The notes beneath the pieces were generated by a model. The model was not told the DNA's origin. It did no database searches and was given only the letters and a program-made list of their open reading frames with translations. DNA of 64,000 nucleotides from contig NZ_QZVQ01000003.1 of the NCBI RefSeq assembly GCF_003660445.1, positions 310,001 to 374,000 of the forward strand. The letters are read 5' to 3'. Below, piece after piece: positions 8,881 to 18,091 of the stretch (position 1 is its first letter; each line of letters begins with the position of its first letter). A program made the position numbers and the translations under genes. The DNA is from Croceibacterium ferulae (GTDB lineage: Bacteria; Pseudomonadota; Alphaproteobacteria; Sphingomonadales; Sphingomonadaceae).

Positions 8881-11800
8881 TCACTTCTCCCACCAATAGG
8901 CGCCGCGCTTCGCATCGCCCGTCGTCACCTCGTCCAGCGTCGCCGCGTCGTACAGCCGCCCGCCCAGCATCACCTGATGCACCTTGTCGCTGTTGCGGAT
9001 GTCGGCGCTGGGATCGGCATCCAGCACCAGGAGGTCGGCCAGCTTGCCCGCCTCCAGCGATCCGATGTCGCGCGCCATGCCCAGCGACTGCGCCGCCACG
9101 ATGGTGCCCGCGCCCAGCGCCTGCACCGGGGTCATCCCGCCGCGCACGAAGGACCACAGCTCCCAATGCGCGCCGATGCCGGCCTGCTGGCCATGCGCGC
9201 CGATCGACACCTTCACGCCGCGCTCCGCCAGCTTGGCGGCTTCGCGTGCGTTGTCGTCATCCACGAAGTTGGACTCGGGCGCAGTGATGCGGCGAGCATT
9301 GTCGGCCAGCAACCGGGTGGGCGGGGTGTGTGCCTGCAGCAGCGGATGGGCGAATACATCCGTCGCCTGCCGCCAGTACGGATCGCCCGCCAGCCCGCCA
9401 TAGCTGACCACCAGCGTCGGGGTGTAGTTGGTGGTGCTGCCGCTGAAGAACTGCAGCACATCGTCATAGAACACGTCCAGCGGGACATTATGCTCGAGGG
9501 TCGAGTTGCCGTCCGCCACCAGGTTCATGTCCATGCCGAACAGCGATCCGCCCTCGGCCACGACCTGCATGTTCTCCTGCCGGGCGGCCTCCACCACCTG
9601 CTGCCGCTGGTCGCGGCGCGGCTGGTTGTAGTTCTTCACGCTGTGCGCGCCCTGCGCCTTCAGCCGGCGGACATGCGCCAGCGCATCGTCCAGGCTGTTG
9701 ATCTCCGCATAAACGTCCGCCGCCTTGGCGCCGTAGACGATCTCCCCGGTGGAGAAGATGCGCGGGGCCAGGATCAGGCCGGCGCGCTGCATCTCCGATG
9801 CGGCGAAGATCTCGCTGCTGGTGTTGGACGGATCGTGCAGGGTGGTGGTGCCCAGCGCCAGGTTCTGCAGCATGGACCAGTTGCGCTGCGGCACCAGCTC
9901 CCCCGTGCCGGCCGGGCCATGGGCATGGGCGTCGATCAGGCCGGGCATGATCGTCTTGCCCGTGGCATCCACGTTGATCGCGCCCGCCGGGATCGGGGTG
10001 GAGGCGCGCGGGCCGACCGCGACGATCCGGTCGCCCCGGATCACCACCACGCCATCATCCACGATCCCGCCATCGGGCGATGCCATGGTGATGATGCGCG
10101 CGCCGGTCAGCGCCACGGTGGCGGTCGCTTTTGCGGCGTCCACCTCCATCGCCAGCGACACGCCGGCAGTGGGCGGGGTGAAGCCCTGTTCGCCCTCGTC
10201 CCGCGGAGCGGCGGGGAACAGCTGCGTGGTCTCCGCCGTGAACAGCGTCGGCCCCAGGCTCCAGTGCAGGCGTTGCCCGTCATTGGACCAGTTGATGTAG
10301 TCCGCCCCGCCCGCACTGGCGCGCGTTACCGGCAGCGCCTTGGCATCGGGCGCCAGCGACACCGCCTGCCCGCCTGGCATCAACGGCACGACAAAGGCGG
10401 CATAGTTCTGGCGGAACGCGACAAAGCGGCTGTCGGGCGACACGATGTAGTCGGTCGCGAGCGCGCCCGTCGCATGGACGCGGCGGTCCTGCCCGTTGAG
10501 ATCGGTGCTGACCAGCTGGCGCTCGCTCGCGCCGTCGGTGCTGCCCTCCGCGATCATGAAGATGCGGTCGCTGCCGGCGCCGAACTGTGGCGCGGCCAGC
10601 CCGCGGGCCACGCGCACCACCTCGCCGCCATCGGCCGCCACCCGGTAAACCCCGGGGTCGGCCGACCAGTTGGGATTGGTCAGCCCGCCATCGCCGACAC
10701 GTTCGAACACGATCGTCTCGCCATCGGGGCTGAAGCGGGGCCGCGCATAATGGCCCGGTTGCTGCGTGACGTCGCGCGGCGCACCGCCGCCCGCCGCCAC
10801 CGTGCGGATGTGGCCCAACCCGTCATCGGTCCAGCCGACGAACACGATCTGGCGCCCGTCGCGCGACCAGCTGGGGAACAGTTCAAACCCCTCCCCACCG
10901 CGCGTCAGCCGGCGCGGCTCGCCACCGGACACCGGCTTCAGCCACAGCTTGCCGAGCGATTCGAACACCACTTGTCGCCCGTCAGGCGACACGCTGGCGA
11001 AGCGCGGCATGGCGGTGGTGAAGCGGTCCGGCGCGACGGTGATTTCCGGATGCGGCGCGTCGATCACGCCGCGCGTGTCGTCCACCGCGAAGGGGATCAC
11101 GCGCGCGGCCGTGCCATCGGCATTCACGCGGTTGATCTTGCCATTGGCCCAGAACACGATCGCGCTGCTGTCGGGCAGCCAGGCCATGTTGGGATAAACG
11201 CCGGTGACCGCCCAGGTCTCCTGCACGTCCTGGTCCAGATCGTCGAAGATCTTGCGCTCCTCGCCGCTCTCCAGATCCTTTACATACAGCTTGGACCGGG
11301 TCGCTTCCCGGCGGACGAAGGCGATCCGCTTGCCATCCGGGCTGGGCGTCGGGCGCACCGCGCCGCCGGCGCCGGTCACCGCCGTGCTGACCTCGCCGGT
11401 GGCGAAGTCATAGCGCTCGATATCGAACAGGTTGGTGTTGGAATCCTGCGCATATTCGAAGATCGGGCCGGGCGTGACATTGCGGGTGTAGAACACCGCG
11501 CTGCCATCGGCGGCATAGACCGGCTCGCCCAGTTCCTTCTGGTGGACGGGATCGGGCCGCTCCACCAGCGGGACGCCGGCGCCGCCGCTGACATGGTACA
11601 GCCAGACCTCCCCGGTGCCGAGCGAGCGGCCGGTGGTGAAGTGCTTCTTGGCGACGATGAACTGCCCGTCCGGGCTCCAGCTCGGCTGGTTCAGCAGGCG
11701 GAAGTCCTCCTTCGTCACCTGCCGCATGTCGCTGCCGTCGCGGTTCATGATCCAGATATTGTCGCCGCCGCCCCGGTCGCTGGTGAAGGCGATGCGCTGC

Positions 11801-12105
11801 CCGTCAGGCGAAAAGCGCGGCTGCACTTCCCAGGCCAGCCCTTCGGCGATGCGGGTGGGCGTGCCGCCGGCGATCGGCATCGTGTAGATGTCGCCCATCA
11901 GCGTGAAGGCGATGGTGCGGCCATCGGGGCTGACGTCCAGGTCCATCCAGCTGCCTTCGTCCACCCGCAGCGGCACCTGCCGGACCGTGGCGCCAGTCGG
12001 AGCGTTGACGTCCCACTTGGGCGCCTCGTCAGCCTCTTGCGCGAGGGCGGTGAGCGGCATGGCGGTGCCCGCCAGCAGGGCGATGGCGGCGATACGGTGA
12101 TACAT
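8881..12105 (-). CDS. TolB-type beta-propeller / amidohydrolase fusion protein
   Basis: A 1074-residue exported protein with a signal peptide ending ALAQ. AGGGGAC precedes the ATG at 12105. Residues about 60-640 contain repeated SPDGRTIAF/SPDGQRIAFTSDRG-type blades typical of the WD40-like TolB propeller. From about residue 675 an amidohydrolase (TIM-barrel) domain begins, with IMPGLIDAHAHG near residue 726 (metal-binding HxH) and SIGAHGQ further on. Such fusions are annotated as exported amidohydrolases; the propeller probably gates access of peptides or other large substrates, which is inference. It is 24 bases downstream of the gamma-glutamyltransferase and is followed closely by DUF885 B, forming a three-gene minus-strand unit for extracytoplasmic amide/peptide hydrolysis. 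Confidence 0.9.
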   Translation of the reverse strand: MYHRIAAIALLAGTAMPLTALAQEADEAPKWDVNAPTGATVRQVPLRVDEGSWMDLDVSPDGRTIAFTLMGDIYTMPIAGGTPTRIAEGLAWEVQPRFSPDGQRIAFTSDRGGGDNIWIMNRDGSDMRQVTKEDFRLLNQPSWSPDGQFIVAKKHFTTGRSLGTGEVWLYHVSGGAGVPLVERPDPVHQKELGEPVYAADGSAVFYTRNVTPGPIFEYAQDSNTNLFDIERYDFATGEVSTAVTGAGGAVRPTPSPDGKRIAFVRREATRSKLYVKDLESGEERKIFDDLDQDVQETWAVTGVYPNMAWLPDSSAIVFWANGKINRVNADGTAARVIPFAVDDTRGVIDAPHPEITVAPDRFTTAMPRFASVSPDGRQVVFESLGKLWLKPVSGGEPRRLTRGGEGFELFPSWSRDGRQIVFVGWTDDGLGHIRTVAAGGGAPRDVTQQPGHYARPRFSPDGETIVFERVGDGGLTNPNWSADPGVYRVAADGGEVVRVARGLAAPQFGAGSDRIFMIAEGSTDGASERQLVSTDLNGQDRRVHATGALATDYIVSPDSRFVAFRQNYAAFVVPLMPGGQAVSLAPDAKALPVTRASAGGADYINWSNDGQRLHWSLGPTLFTAETTQLFPAAPRDEGEQGFTPPTAGVSLAMEVDAAKATATVALTGARIITMASPDGGIVDDGVVVIRGDRIVAVGPRASTPIPAGAINVDATGKTIMPGLIDAHAHGPAGTGELVPQRNWSMLQNLALGTTTLHDPSNTSSEIFAASEMQRAGLILAPRIFSTGEIVYGAKAADVYAEINSLDDALAHVRRLKAQGAHSVKNYNQPRRDQRQQVVEAARQENMQVVAEGGSLFGMDMNLVADGNSTLEHNVPLDVFYDDVLQFFSGSTTNYTPTLVVSYGGLAGDPYWRQATDVFAHPLLQAHTPPTRLLADNARRITAPESNFVDDDNAREAAKLAERGVKVSIGAHGQQAGIGAHWELWSFVRGGMTPVQALGAGTIVAAQSLGMARDIGSLEAGKLADLLVLDADPSADIRNSDKVHQVMLGGRLYDAATLDEVTTGDAKRGAYWWEK

Positions 12106-12129
12106 GGTGGTCCCCTCTAGGAATCTGGA

Positions 12130-13992
12130 TCAGTAGGCCAGCGCGCAGCCATCGGCGCGCATTTCGCTGGCGGCAGCATAGACGCGGCTGTTTCCGTCGC
12201 GGCGATGTTCGACGCACTGGTACCGGCCGAAGCCGCCATCGGGGTCGCCGATGGTCCAGCCCATATTGGCCAGCTCCGCGCGGGTCTTTTCCGGCACACC
12301 GGTTTCCAGCCTGAGCAGGCCGGTATCGGGCAGGCCGGGGGCATCCTCGCCCATCACTTCGGACGACCCCTCATGATGCCAGCGCGGGCTGTCGCCGGCG
12401 GACTGGATCTCCAGCCCGTAATCGACCGTGTTGACGATGATCTGCGCCTGCCCCTGCGGCTGCATGTCGCCCCCCATCACGCCGAAGCTCATCCACGGAT
12501 CATTGCCGCGCGTGGCGAAGCCCGGGATGATGGTCTGGAACGGCCGCTTGCCGGGCGCATAGATGTTGGGGTGCCCGTTCTGCAGACTGAACAGCTGGCC
12601 CCGGTCCTGGAACATGAAGCCGAGGCCATCGGCCACCAGCCCCGATCCCATGCCGCGGAAATTGGACTGGATCATCGACACCATCATGCCGCTGTAATCG
12701 GCGCAGCTGAAATAGGTGGTGTCGCCCCGGCCGGGCGCGTTGCCCGGCTGCACATTCGGCGCGATCCGGTCTGGCCGGATCAGCTTCGCCCGCTGCGCCG
12801 CATATTCCTTCGACACCAGCCATTCGACCGGCAGGTCTGTGAACTTCGGATCGGCATAATACCGCGCGCGATCCTCGTAAGCGAGGCGCTTCGCCTCCGC
12901 CTGCAGGTGGATCGATTGCGCCGACTGGAAGCCGGCACCCTTCAGGTCGAAATGTTCCAGCATGTTCAGCATCTGCAGCGTGGCGATGCCCTGCGTGTTC
13001 TCCCCCAGCGCGTGCACGGTGGTGCCGCGATAGTCGGTGCTGTGCGGCTGCACCCATTCGCTGCGGTGGCGCGCCAGGTCCTCGGCCCGCAGCCAGCCGC
13101 CGATACGGCGGAAATAGGCGTCGATGGTGCGCGCGATCGGCCCGGCGTAGAAGGCATCGCGCCCGCCCTCGGCGATCATCTGGTATGTGCGCGCCAGATC
13201 CGGGTTGCGGAACACCTGCCCCGTCTGCGGTCCCGCGCCATCGGCCATGCCATAGGTGCGCAAGGCATTGTCCGCTTCCTCCAGCCCGTTGTTCGGGCGG
13301 CGGAAGGCGAGCAGGTTGCGGCGGATGTACCAGGCGATCATGTCCGGCACCGGCGCACCTTCCAGCGCCATGGTGATGGCCGGCATGAACAGGTCGCGCC
13401 ACGGCAGCTTGCCGTAGCTCTGGTGCAGCGTCCACCAGGCATCCACCGTGCCCGGGACCGAGACGCTGATCGCACCCAACGCCGGCAGCACACCGTTGCG
13501 CGCCCGTTCGCGGACCGTCTCCAGCGACAGGCCCATGGGGGAGGCGCCAGATCCGGCCAGGCCCATCACCTTCCGCGTCGCCGGGTCCCACACCATGGCG
13601 TAGCAGTCGCCGCCGATGCCGCAGGCGGTCGGTTCCAGCAGGCCCAGGCAGCTGTTGATGGTGATGGCCGCATCCACCGCCGAACCGCCCGCGCGCAGGA
13701 TGGCGATGCCCGCCTGCGTGGCCAGCGGATGGGCGGTGCCGGCCGCGCCGTGCGTGCCGTAGGCGGCGGTGCGGCTGGCGAAGCTGGCACCCACCGGCCG
13801 GTCGCCCGCCTGCACGTCGGGCCGCAGGAAGCGCGCCTCGTCCTGCGGCCAGGCAGGTGCCGGTGTGGCATCGCTGGCGGGCATCGGCGCCCCGCCCTGG
13901 CCACCGCCGGGCGGGGCGCTGTTGCTCTGGGCCAGAGCGGCGGGCGCAAGCGTGACGGCCGGCATGGCGGCGATGAAGGTGCGACGGCGCAT
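12130..13992 (-). CDS. ggt: Gamma-glutamyltransferase family protein (Ntn hydrolase)
   Basis: A 620-residue precursor. The leader MRRRTFIAAMP resembles a Tat/Sec signal. The family core is clear: GGSAVDAAI near the N-terminus, ENTQGIATLQMLN, and the processing/catalytic segment GDTTYFSCAD with the candidate nucleophile Thr425. By family knowledge the enzyme self-cleaves before that Thr into large and small subunits and hydrolyses or transfers the gamma-glutamyl group of glutathione-like substrates in the periplasm. It is the first gene of a minus-strand unit with the amidohydrolase fusion and DUF885 B. Other members of this family act as cephalosporin acylases, so the precise substrate is open. 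Confidence 0.9.
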   Translation of the reverse strand: MRRRTFIAAMPAVTLAPAALAQSNSAPPGGGQGGAPMPASDATPAPAWPQDEARFLRPDVQAGDRPVGASFASRTAAYGTHGAAGTAHPLATQAGIAILRAGGSAVDAAITINSCLGLLEPTACGIGGDCYAMVWDPATRKVMGLAGSGASPMGLSLETVRERARNGVLPALGAISVSVPGTVDAWWTLHQSYGKLPWRDLFMPAITMALEGAPVPDMIAWYIRRNLLAFRRPNNGLEEADNALRTYGMADGAGPQTGQVFRNPDLARTYQMIAEGGRDAFYAGPIARTIDAYFRRIGGWLRAEDLARHRSEWVQPHSTDYRGTTVHALGENTQGIATLQMLNMLEHFDLKGAGFQSAQSIHLQAEAKRLAYEDRARYYADPKFTDLPVEWLVSKEYAAQRAKLIRPDRIAPNVQPGNAPGRGDTTYFSCADYSGMMVSMIQSNFRGMGSGLVADGLGFMFQDRGQLFSLQNGHPNIYAPGKRPFQTIIPGFATRGNDPWMSFGVMGGDMQPQGQAQIIVNTVDYGLEIQSAGDSPRWHHEGSSEVMGEDAPGLPDTGLLRLETGVPEKTRAELANMGWTIGDPDGGFGRYQCVEHRRDGNSRVYAAASEMRADGCALAY

Positions 13993-14138
13993 GGGCGATG
14001 TGTCCCTGTTGGTCTCTTATGTGACCATGACCATCCGCGTATACGATCATATCTGCAACGCCAAATGCATGTTTTCCCGCCGGCATGGGACATATTGCAC
14101 CCTTGTGGCGCGCAGGCGCCGGGCGCACTTGGGCTGGC

Positions 14139-15305
14139 ATGGAGCATGATCTGATCATCGTCGGCGGTGGGCCGGTGGGGCTGGCGCTGGCGGCGGCGCT
14201 GGCGCCGCTGGGCCGCAGCATCGCCGTGGTGGAGCGGCAGCCCCGGGCCGCGCTGGCCGATCCGGCGGAGGATGGCCGCTATATCGCGCTGACCCATCGC
14301 TCGATCGGCTTCCTGCAGCAGGTCGGCGCGTGGGACCGGATCGACCCGGCGGACCGCTCCCCCTTGCGGGAGGCGCAGGTGCTGAACGGCCAGTCGCCCT
14401 TCGCGCTAAGCTTCGATCCGGGCAGCGGAGGGGCGCAGTGGCTGGGGCAGCTCGTCTCCAACCACCTGATCCGCCGCGCCCTGTTCGATACGGTTGCCGC
14501 ATATGGCAACGTCACCCTGCTGGCCGATGTGGCGGTGCAGGATGTCGCCACCGATCGCCGCGCCGCGCGCGTGACGCTGGCCGATGGGCGCGTGCTGACC
14601 GGACAGTTGCTGGCGGGCGCCGACAGCCGCTTCAGCAAGGTGCGCGAGGCACTCGGCATCGGGGCGGAGGTGAAGCGGCTGGGCCGCTCCATGCTGCTGG
14701 CCCGGGTCGCGCATGAGGGCGATCACGGGGGCATCGCCACCGAGTGGTTCCAGCATGGCCACACCATCGCCATGCTGCCGCTGAACGGCCGCCGCTCCTC
14801 CGCCGTGCTGACGCTGGAGGATTCGGATGTGGTGCGGGTCGCCGCCATGTCGCCCGCCGAACTGGGGGCGGAGATCACCCGCCGCTATGGCCATCGGCTG
14901 GGCGCAATGCAGGTGGAGGCGGGGCCGCATGTCTATCCGCTGGCCGTGACCTATGCGGCCCATTTCGCCGCCCGCCGCGCCGCGCTGCTGGGCGATGCGG
15001 CGGTGGGGATGAACCCGGTGACGGCGCATGGCTTTAATCTGGGGTTGCAGGGCGTTGCCAGCCTGGCCGGGCTGATCGGCGGTGCCGGGGCGGGTGCCGA
15101 CTGGGGTGGGACGCTGCTGCTGCGCCGGTTCGAAGGCGCACACCGGCTGGCGACGCGCCCGATCTATGCCGCCACCAACCTGCTGGTCGGCCTGTATGGC
15201 GATGACAGCCTGCCCGCCCGGGTGATGCGCCACGCCACCCTGCGCGCCGGGGCGCACCTGCCGCTCGCCCGCCGCGCCGTGGCCCGGATGCTGATGCAAC
15301 CCTAG
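14139..15305 (+). CDS. UbiH/UbiF/VisC/COQ6-type FAD-dependent hydroxylase
   Basis: A 388-residue flavoprotein. The N-terminal LIIVGGGPVGLALAAAL is the FAD dinucleotide fold, ALTHRSIGFL is the family arginine region, and GDAAVGMNPVTAHGFNLGL is the C-terminal FAD-ribityl motif with the H-GxN-G signature of the ubiquinone-type hydroxylases. It most likely hydroxylates the aromatic ring during ubiquinone synthesis; which ring position cannot be told from sequence alone. The ATG at 14139 was chosen because it places the FAD motif at the usual distance from the N-terminus. It is divergent from the gamma-glutamyltransferase gene and no clear ribosome binding site was seen. Confidence 0.88.
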   Translation: MEHDLIIVGGGPVGLALAAALAPLGRSIAVVERQPRAALADPAEDGRYIALTHRSIGFLQQVGAWDRIDPADRSPLREAQVLNGQSPFALSFDPGSGGAQWLGQLVSNHLIRRALFDTVAAYGNVTLLADVAVQDVATDRRAARVTLADGRVLTGQLLAGADSRFSKVREALGIGAEVKRLGRSMLLARVAHEGDHGGIATEWFQHGHTIAMLPLNGRRSSAVLTLEDSDVVRVAAMSPAELGAEITRRYGHRLGAMQVEAGPHVYPLAVTYAAHFAARRAALLGDAAVGMNPVTAHGFNLGLQGVASLAGLIGGAGAGADWGGTLLLRRFEGAHRLATRPIYAATNLLVGLYGDDSLPARVMRHATLRAGAHLPLARRAVARMLMQP

Positions 15306-15322
15306 CTTCCTGAGAAAGCTAT

Positions 15323-15337
15323 TGAGAATAAGTTTCA
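15323..15337. promoter_or_regulatory. Fur-like 7-1-7 box
   Basis: TGAGAATAAGTTTCA lies 46 bases before the siderophore-receptor start. It matches 12 of 14 defined positions of the classical 7-1-7 Fur palindrome TGATAAT-N-ATTATCA. The neighbouring gene is a receptor of the iron-uptake type, which supports iron-dependent repression. In some alphaproteobacteria Irr or RirA replace Fur, so the regulator itself is inferred. Confidence 0.5.
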
Positions 15338-15382
15338 GCAAGACTATGCGGCCATCCGTGTTCCCGAGGGGGGACGATCTGG

Positions 15383-17569
15383 ATGGGGAAAATGATGCGT
15401 CTGAAGTCTGCCATGCTGCTGGGTGCCGCGCTGCCGGCGCTGTTTCTGTCGGAAGCGCCGGTGCTGGCGCAGGATGCCGGCGACAGGGCGGATAGCGCGG
15501 ACAGCACGGATGACGACATCATCGTCAGCGGCAAATACACGATCGCCGATGCCATCGACACCGCGACCGGCCTGGGGCTGACGATCCGCGAGACGCCGCA
15601 ATCGGTGTCCATCATCACCGCGCAGCGCATCCGCGACCAGAACCTAGTCAGCATCGCCGACGTGGTGGACAACGCCGTGGGCGTCACGTCCGAGACGATC
15701 GACGATGTGCGCAACAATTTCTACGCCCGCGGTTTCCAGATCACCAATTACCAGATCGACAGCGTGCCGATGGCCTGGACGTTGGCGGGCGGCGCGGGCG
15801 AGACCAATATCGACGTGTCCATCTTCGACCGGGTGGAGGTCGTGCGCGGCGCCACCGGCCTGATGACCGGCGCGGGCGAGCCTTCGGCCAGCATCAACAT
15901 GGTGCGCAAGCAGGCCAACAGCGTGGACTGGACCGGCTATGCCGATGTGCAATACGGATCATGGGACACGGTGCGCGCCACGGCCGATGTGGGCGGCGCG
16001 ATCTCCGCCGATGGTCGCGTGCGGTTCCGCGGCGTCGCCCGCTACGAGCAGGGCGACAACTTCATCGACGTGTACGAGAACGAGAAATACGTCCTCTACG
16101 GCACGGTGGAAGCCGATCTGACGCCCGATACCGAGGTGCGCGCCGGCTACAGCCACCAGCGGCACACGCCCAGCGGCGTCGCCTGGGGCGCGCTGCCGAC
16201 CTATGACAGCAATGGCGACTTCCTGGACTGGGACCGCAGCCAGACGACCTCCGCGCCGTGGAGCCACTGGAACACCACCAACAGCAACCTGTTCATCAGC
16301 GGCGAGCATGATTTCGGCAATGGCTGGCGCGCGCAGGTGCATTACAACTTCGTGCGCAACCAGCAGCAGGCGACGCTGCTGTATTTCAGCGGTTTCGTGG
16401 ATGCGGATACCGGCACGATCGGCTCGGCCTACCCCTACAAGGATGAAGGCGACAACCGGCAGAGCAGCTTCAACGGGCAGGTCAACGGCCGGGTGAACGT
16501 GTTCGGCCGCGATCACGAGATCGTGGTGGGCGGCCTGCACTCCAACCTGGTGCGCGACACCTCCACTTTCGGGGTGGTGCCCGGCTATCAGGCGACCGAC
16601 TATCCGTTCGTCGGCTACGAGGGCGAGTATCCCGATCCCGGCTTCACGGACGAGACCACCTTGCGGGTGGACGAGCGGGTCAAGCAGACCGGTGTCTATG
16701 GCGCGGTGCGGCTGAACCTGTCCGACCGGTTGAAGCTCATCGGCGGCGGGCGTATCGCCAGCTGGGAACAGACCGGCATCAATTATGAAGTGCGCAGCGA
16801 CTTCGGCGATGACGGGGTGTTCATCCCCTATGCCGGTGCGCTGTTCGACCTGACGCCGAACCACCGGCTCTACGCCAGCTATACCGAGATCTTCCAGCCG
16901 CAGGGCGAGCTCGGCCGTGACTTCGTGCAGCTCGATCCGCTGCAGGGCGTGTCCTACGAGGTGGGCCTGAAGAGCGCGTTCTTCGACGAGGCTCTGCAGA
17001 CCACGATCGCGCTGTTCCGCATCGAGCAGGACAATGTGGCGATCAATCCCCTGCAGGCGCCGCCCTCGGTCCCCGGCGGCCTGCCGCGCACCACTTACGA
17101 AGCGGGCGAAGGCGTGGTCAGCAAGGGGTTCGAGATCGAGGCAACGGGCGAGATCGTGCCCGGCTGGAACATCAATGCCGGCTTCAGCCTGTTCGAGGCG
17201 GAGGATGCCGCCGGCGACGACGTGCTGACCGACCAGCCGCGCAAGCTGCTGAAGCTGTTCACCACCTTCACCCCCGATGGCGGCATGTCGCCGCTGACCG
17301 TGGGCGGCGGCGTGAACTACCGCAGCCGGGCCTATTCCGATGGCATGCTGACCCTGCCGGGTGGCGAGGTCATCACGCCCCGGTTCGAACAGGGCGGCTA
17401 TGCCATCGTCAACCTGATGGCGCGGTACCAGCTGACCGAGCAGCTGCAGCTGCAGGCCAATCTGGAGAACCTGCTGGACGAGGAATATTACAGCCAGATC
17501 GGCTTCTACAGCCAGTATCGCTGGGGCACCCCGCGCAACGTGATGGTGGGCGCCAGCCTGCAGTTCTGA
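15383..17569 (+). CDS. TonB-dependent siderophore-type receptor
   Basis: A 728-residue outer-membrane receptor, close to the usual length of FecA/FoxA-type receptors. A signal peptide ends VLAQ. The plug contains IRETPQSVSIITAQRI, the typical siderophore-receptor plug start, then DVVDNAVGVTSE and FYARGFQITNYQIDSVP. The barrel ends in VMVGASLQF with a terminal Phe. Start choice: ATG at 15383 with GAGGGGGGA about 9 bases upstream; ATGs at 15392 and 15395 are alternatives. It stands alone in a transcription unit behind a Fur-like box, and a palindromic repeat starts 9 bases after its stop. The ligand is probably an iron chelate; which one is not shown. Confidence 0.93.
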   Translation: MGKMMRLKSAMLLGAALPALFLSEAPVLAQDAGDRADSADSTDDDIIVSGKYTIADAIDTATGLGLTIRETPQSVSIITAQRIRDQNLVSIADVVDNAVGVTSETIDDVRNNFYARGFQITNYQIDSVPMAWTLAGGAGETNIDVSIFDRVEVVRGATGLMTGAGEPSASINMVRKQANSVDWTGYADVQYGSWDTVRATADVGGAISADGRVRFRGVARYEQGDNFIDVYENEKYVLYGTVEADLTPDTEVRAGYSHQRHTPSGVAWGALPTYDSNGDFLDWDRSQTTSAPWSHWNTTNSNLFISGEHDFGNGWRAQVHYNFVRNQQQATLLYFSGFVDADTGTIGSAYPYKDEGDNRQSSFNGQVNGRVNVFGRDHEIVVGGLHSNLVRDTSTFGVVPGYQATDYPFVGYEGEYPDPGFTDETTLRVDERVKQTGVYGAVRLNLSDRLKLIGGGRIASWEQTGINYEVRSDFGDDGVFIPYAGALFDLTPNHRLYASYTEIFQPQGELGRDFVQLDPLQGVSYEVGLKSAFFDEALQTTIALFRIEQDNVAINPLQAPPSVPGGLPRTTYEAGEGVVSKGFEIEATGEIVPGWNINAGFSLFEAEDAAGDDVLTDQPRKLLKLFTTFTPDGGMSPLTVGGGVNYRSRAYSDGMLTLPGGEVITPRFEQGGYAIVNLMARYQLTEQLQLQANLENLLDEEYYSQIGFYSQYRWGTPRNVMVGASLQF

Positions 17570-17578
17570 CGCTTTCCT

Positions 17579-17672
17579 CGTCATTGCGAGCCGGCGCAGC
17601 AGGCGTGGCAATCCAGGGAAACCGGGCGCAGCGCTCGTGGCTCTGGATTGCTTCGCTACGCTCGCAATGACG
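17579..17672. repeat. Palindromic repeat element, copy A
   Basis: A 94-base element with perfect 13-base terminal inverted repeats (CGTCATTGCGAGC ... GCTCGCAATGACG) and inner arms that also pair around GCAATCCAG/CTGGATTGC. It can fold as one long imperfect stem with an 8-base asymmetry in the left arm. It is nearly identical to copy B at 17995-18087, in the same orientation. Elements of this type are known to be dispersed in intergenic spaces of sphingomonads and some other alphaproteobacteria. It starts 9 bases after the siderophore receptor stop and could also act as a terminator or RNA-stabilising hairpin. Confidence 0.85.
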
Positions 17673-17684
17673 AATAGGTTTGCC

Positions 17685-17984
17685 ATGCGCCCCAACTTCC
17701 AGCCCGCGGTCTACATCATGTGCAACAAGCGCAATGGCACGCTGTATGTCGGTGCGACCTCCAACTTGCCGCAGCGTGCCTGGCAGCATCGGGAAGGCGT
17801 GGCGGACGGGTTCACCAAGCGATACGGCTGCAAGCTGCTGGTCTGGTACGAGCAGCACGCCACTATGGATCATGCCATCACGCGCGAGAAGCAGCTGAAG
17901 GCGGGCTCGCGGCAGAAGAAGCCGGCGTTGGTCGAGCAGGGCAATCCCAATTGGCAGGACCTGTTCGCCAAAATCTGTGCCTGA
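17685..17984 (+). CDS. Single-domain GIY-YIG nuclease superfamily protein
   Basis: A 99-residue protein consisting of one GIY-YIG domain. The motif appears as VYIM (residues 10-13), TLYVGAT about 10 residues later, then the RAWQH Arg/His helix and a Glu in the ITREKQLKAG segment that matches the domain's metal-binding Glu region. The ATG at 17685 is chosen because the open frame upstream of it is only translated repeat DNA (the MALDCFATLAMT stretch). The gene is flanked on both sides by copies of a palindromic repeat in direct orientation. Other members of this small-protein group are annotated only by domain; activity on DNA is expected from the fold but unproven here. Confidence 0.88.
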   Translation: MRPNFQPAVYIMCNKRNGTLYVGATSNLPQRAWQHREGVADGFTKRYGCKLLVWYEQHATMDHAITREKQLKAGSRQKKPALVEQGNPNWQDLFAKICA

Positions 17985-17994
17985 CATTTTCCCT

Positions 17995-18087
17995 CGTCAT
18001 TGCGAGCCTGCGCAGCAGGCGTGGCAATCCAGGGCCGCACGCGCAGCGTTTGTGGCCCTGGATTGCTTCGCTACGCTCGCAATGACG
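17995..18087. repeat. Palindromic repeat element, copy B
   Basis: A 93-base element with the same 13-base perfect terminal inverted repeats as copy A. The outer 40 and last 30 or so bases are nearly identical between the copies, and the centre differs. It begins 11 bases after the GIY-YIG stop codon and ends 4 bases before the stop of the convergent M20 gene. Copies A and B thus frame the nuclease gene with a 416-base period. Confidence 0.85.
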
Positions 18088-18091
18088 AAGG

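Noticed and set aside
8797-12120. Long plus-strand open frame opposite the amidohydrolase fusion
   Set aside because: Low-complexity Arg/Ala/Gly/His/Gln-rich translation with no domain; the minus-strand product has clear TolB and amidohydrolase motifs.
17637-17684. Upstream extension of the GIY-YIG protein
   Set aside because: These codons are inside repeat copy A and translate the palindrome; the family N-terminus starts at the ATG at 17685.
17579-18087. The two repeats as a CRISPR array
   Set aside because: Only two long palindromic copies with a gene between them and no spacers of regular size.
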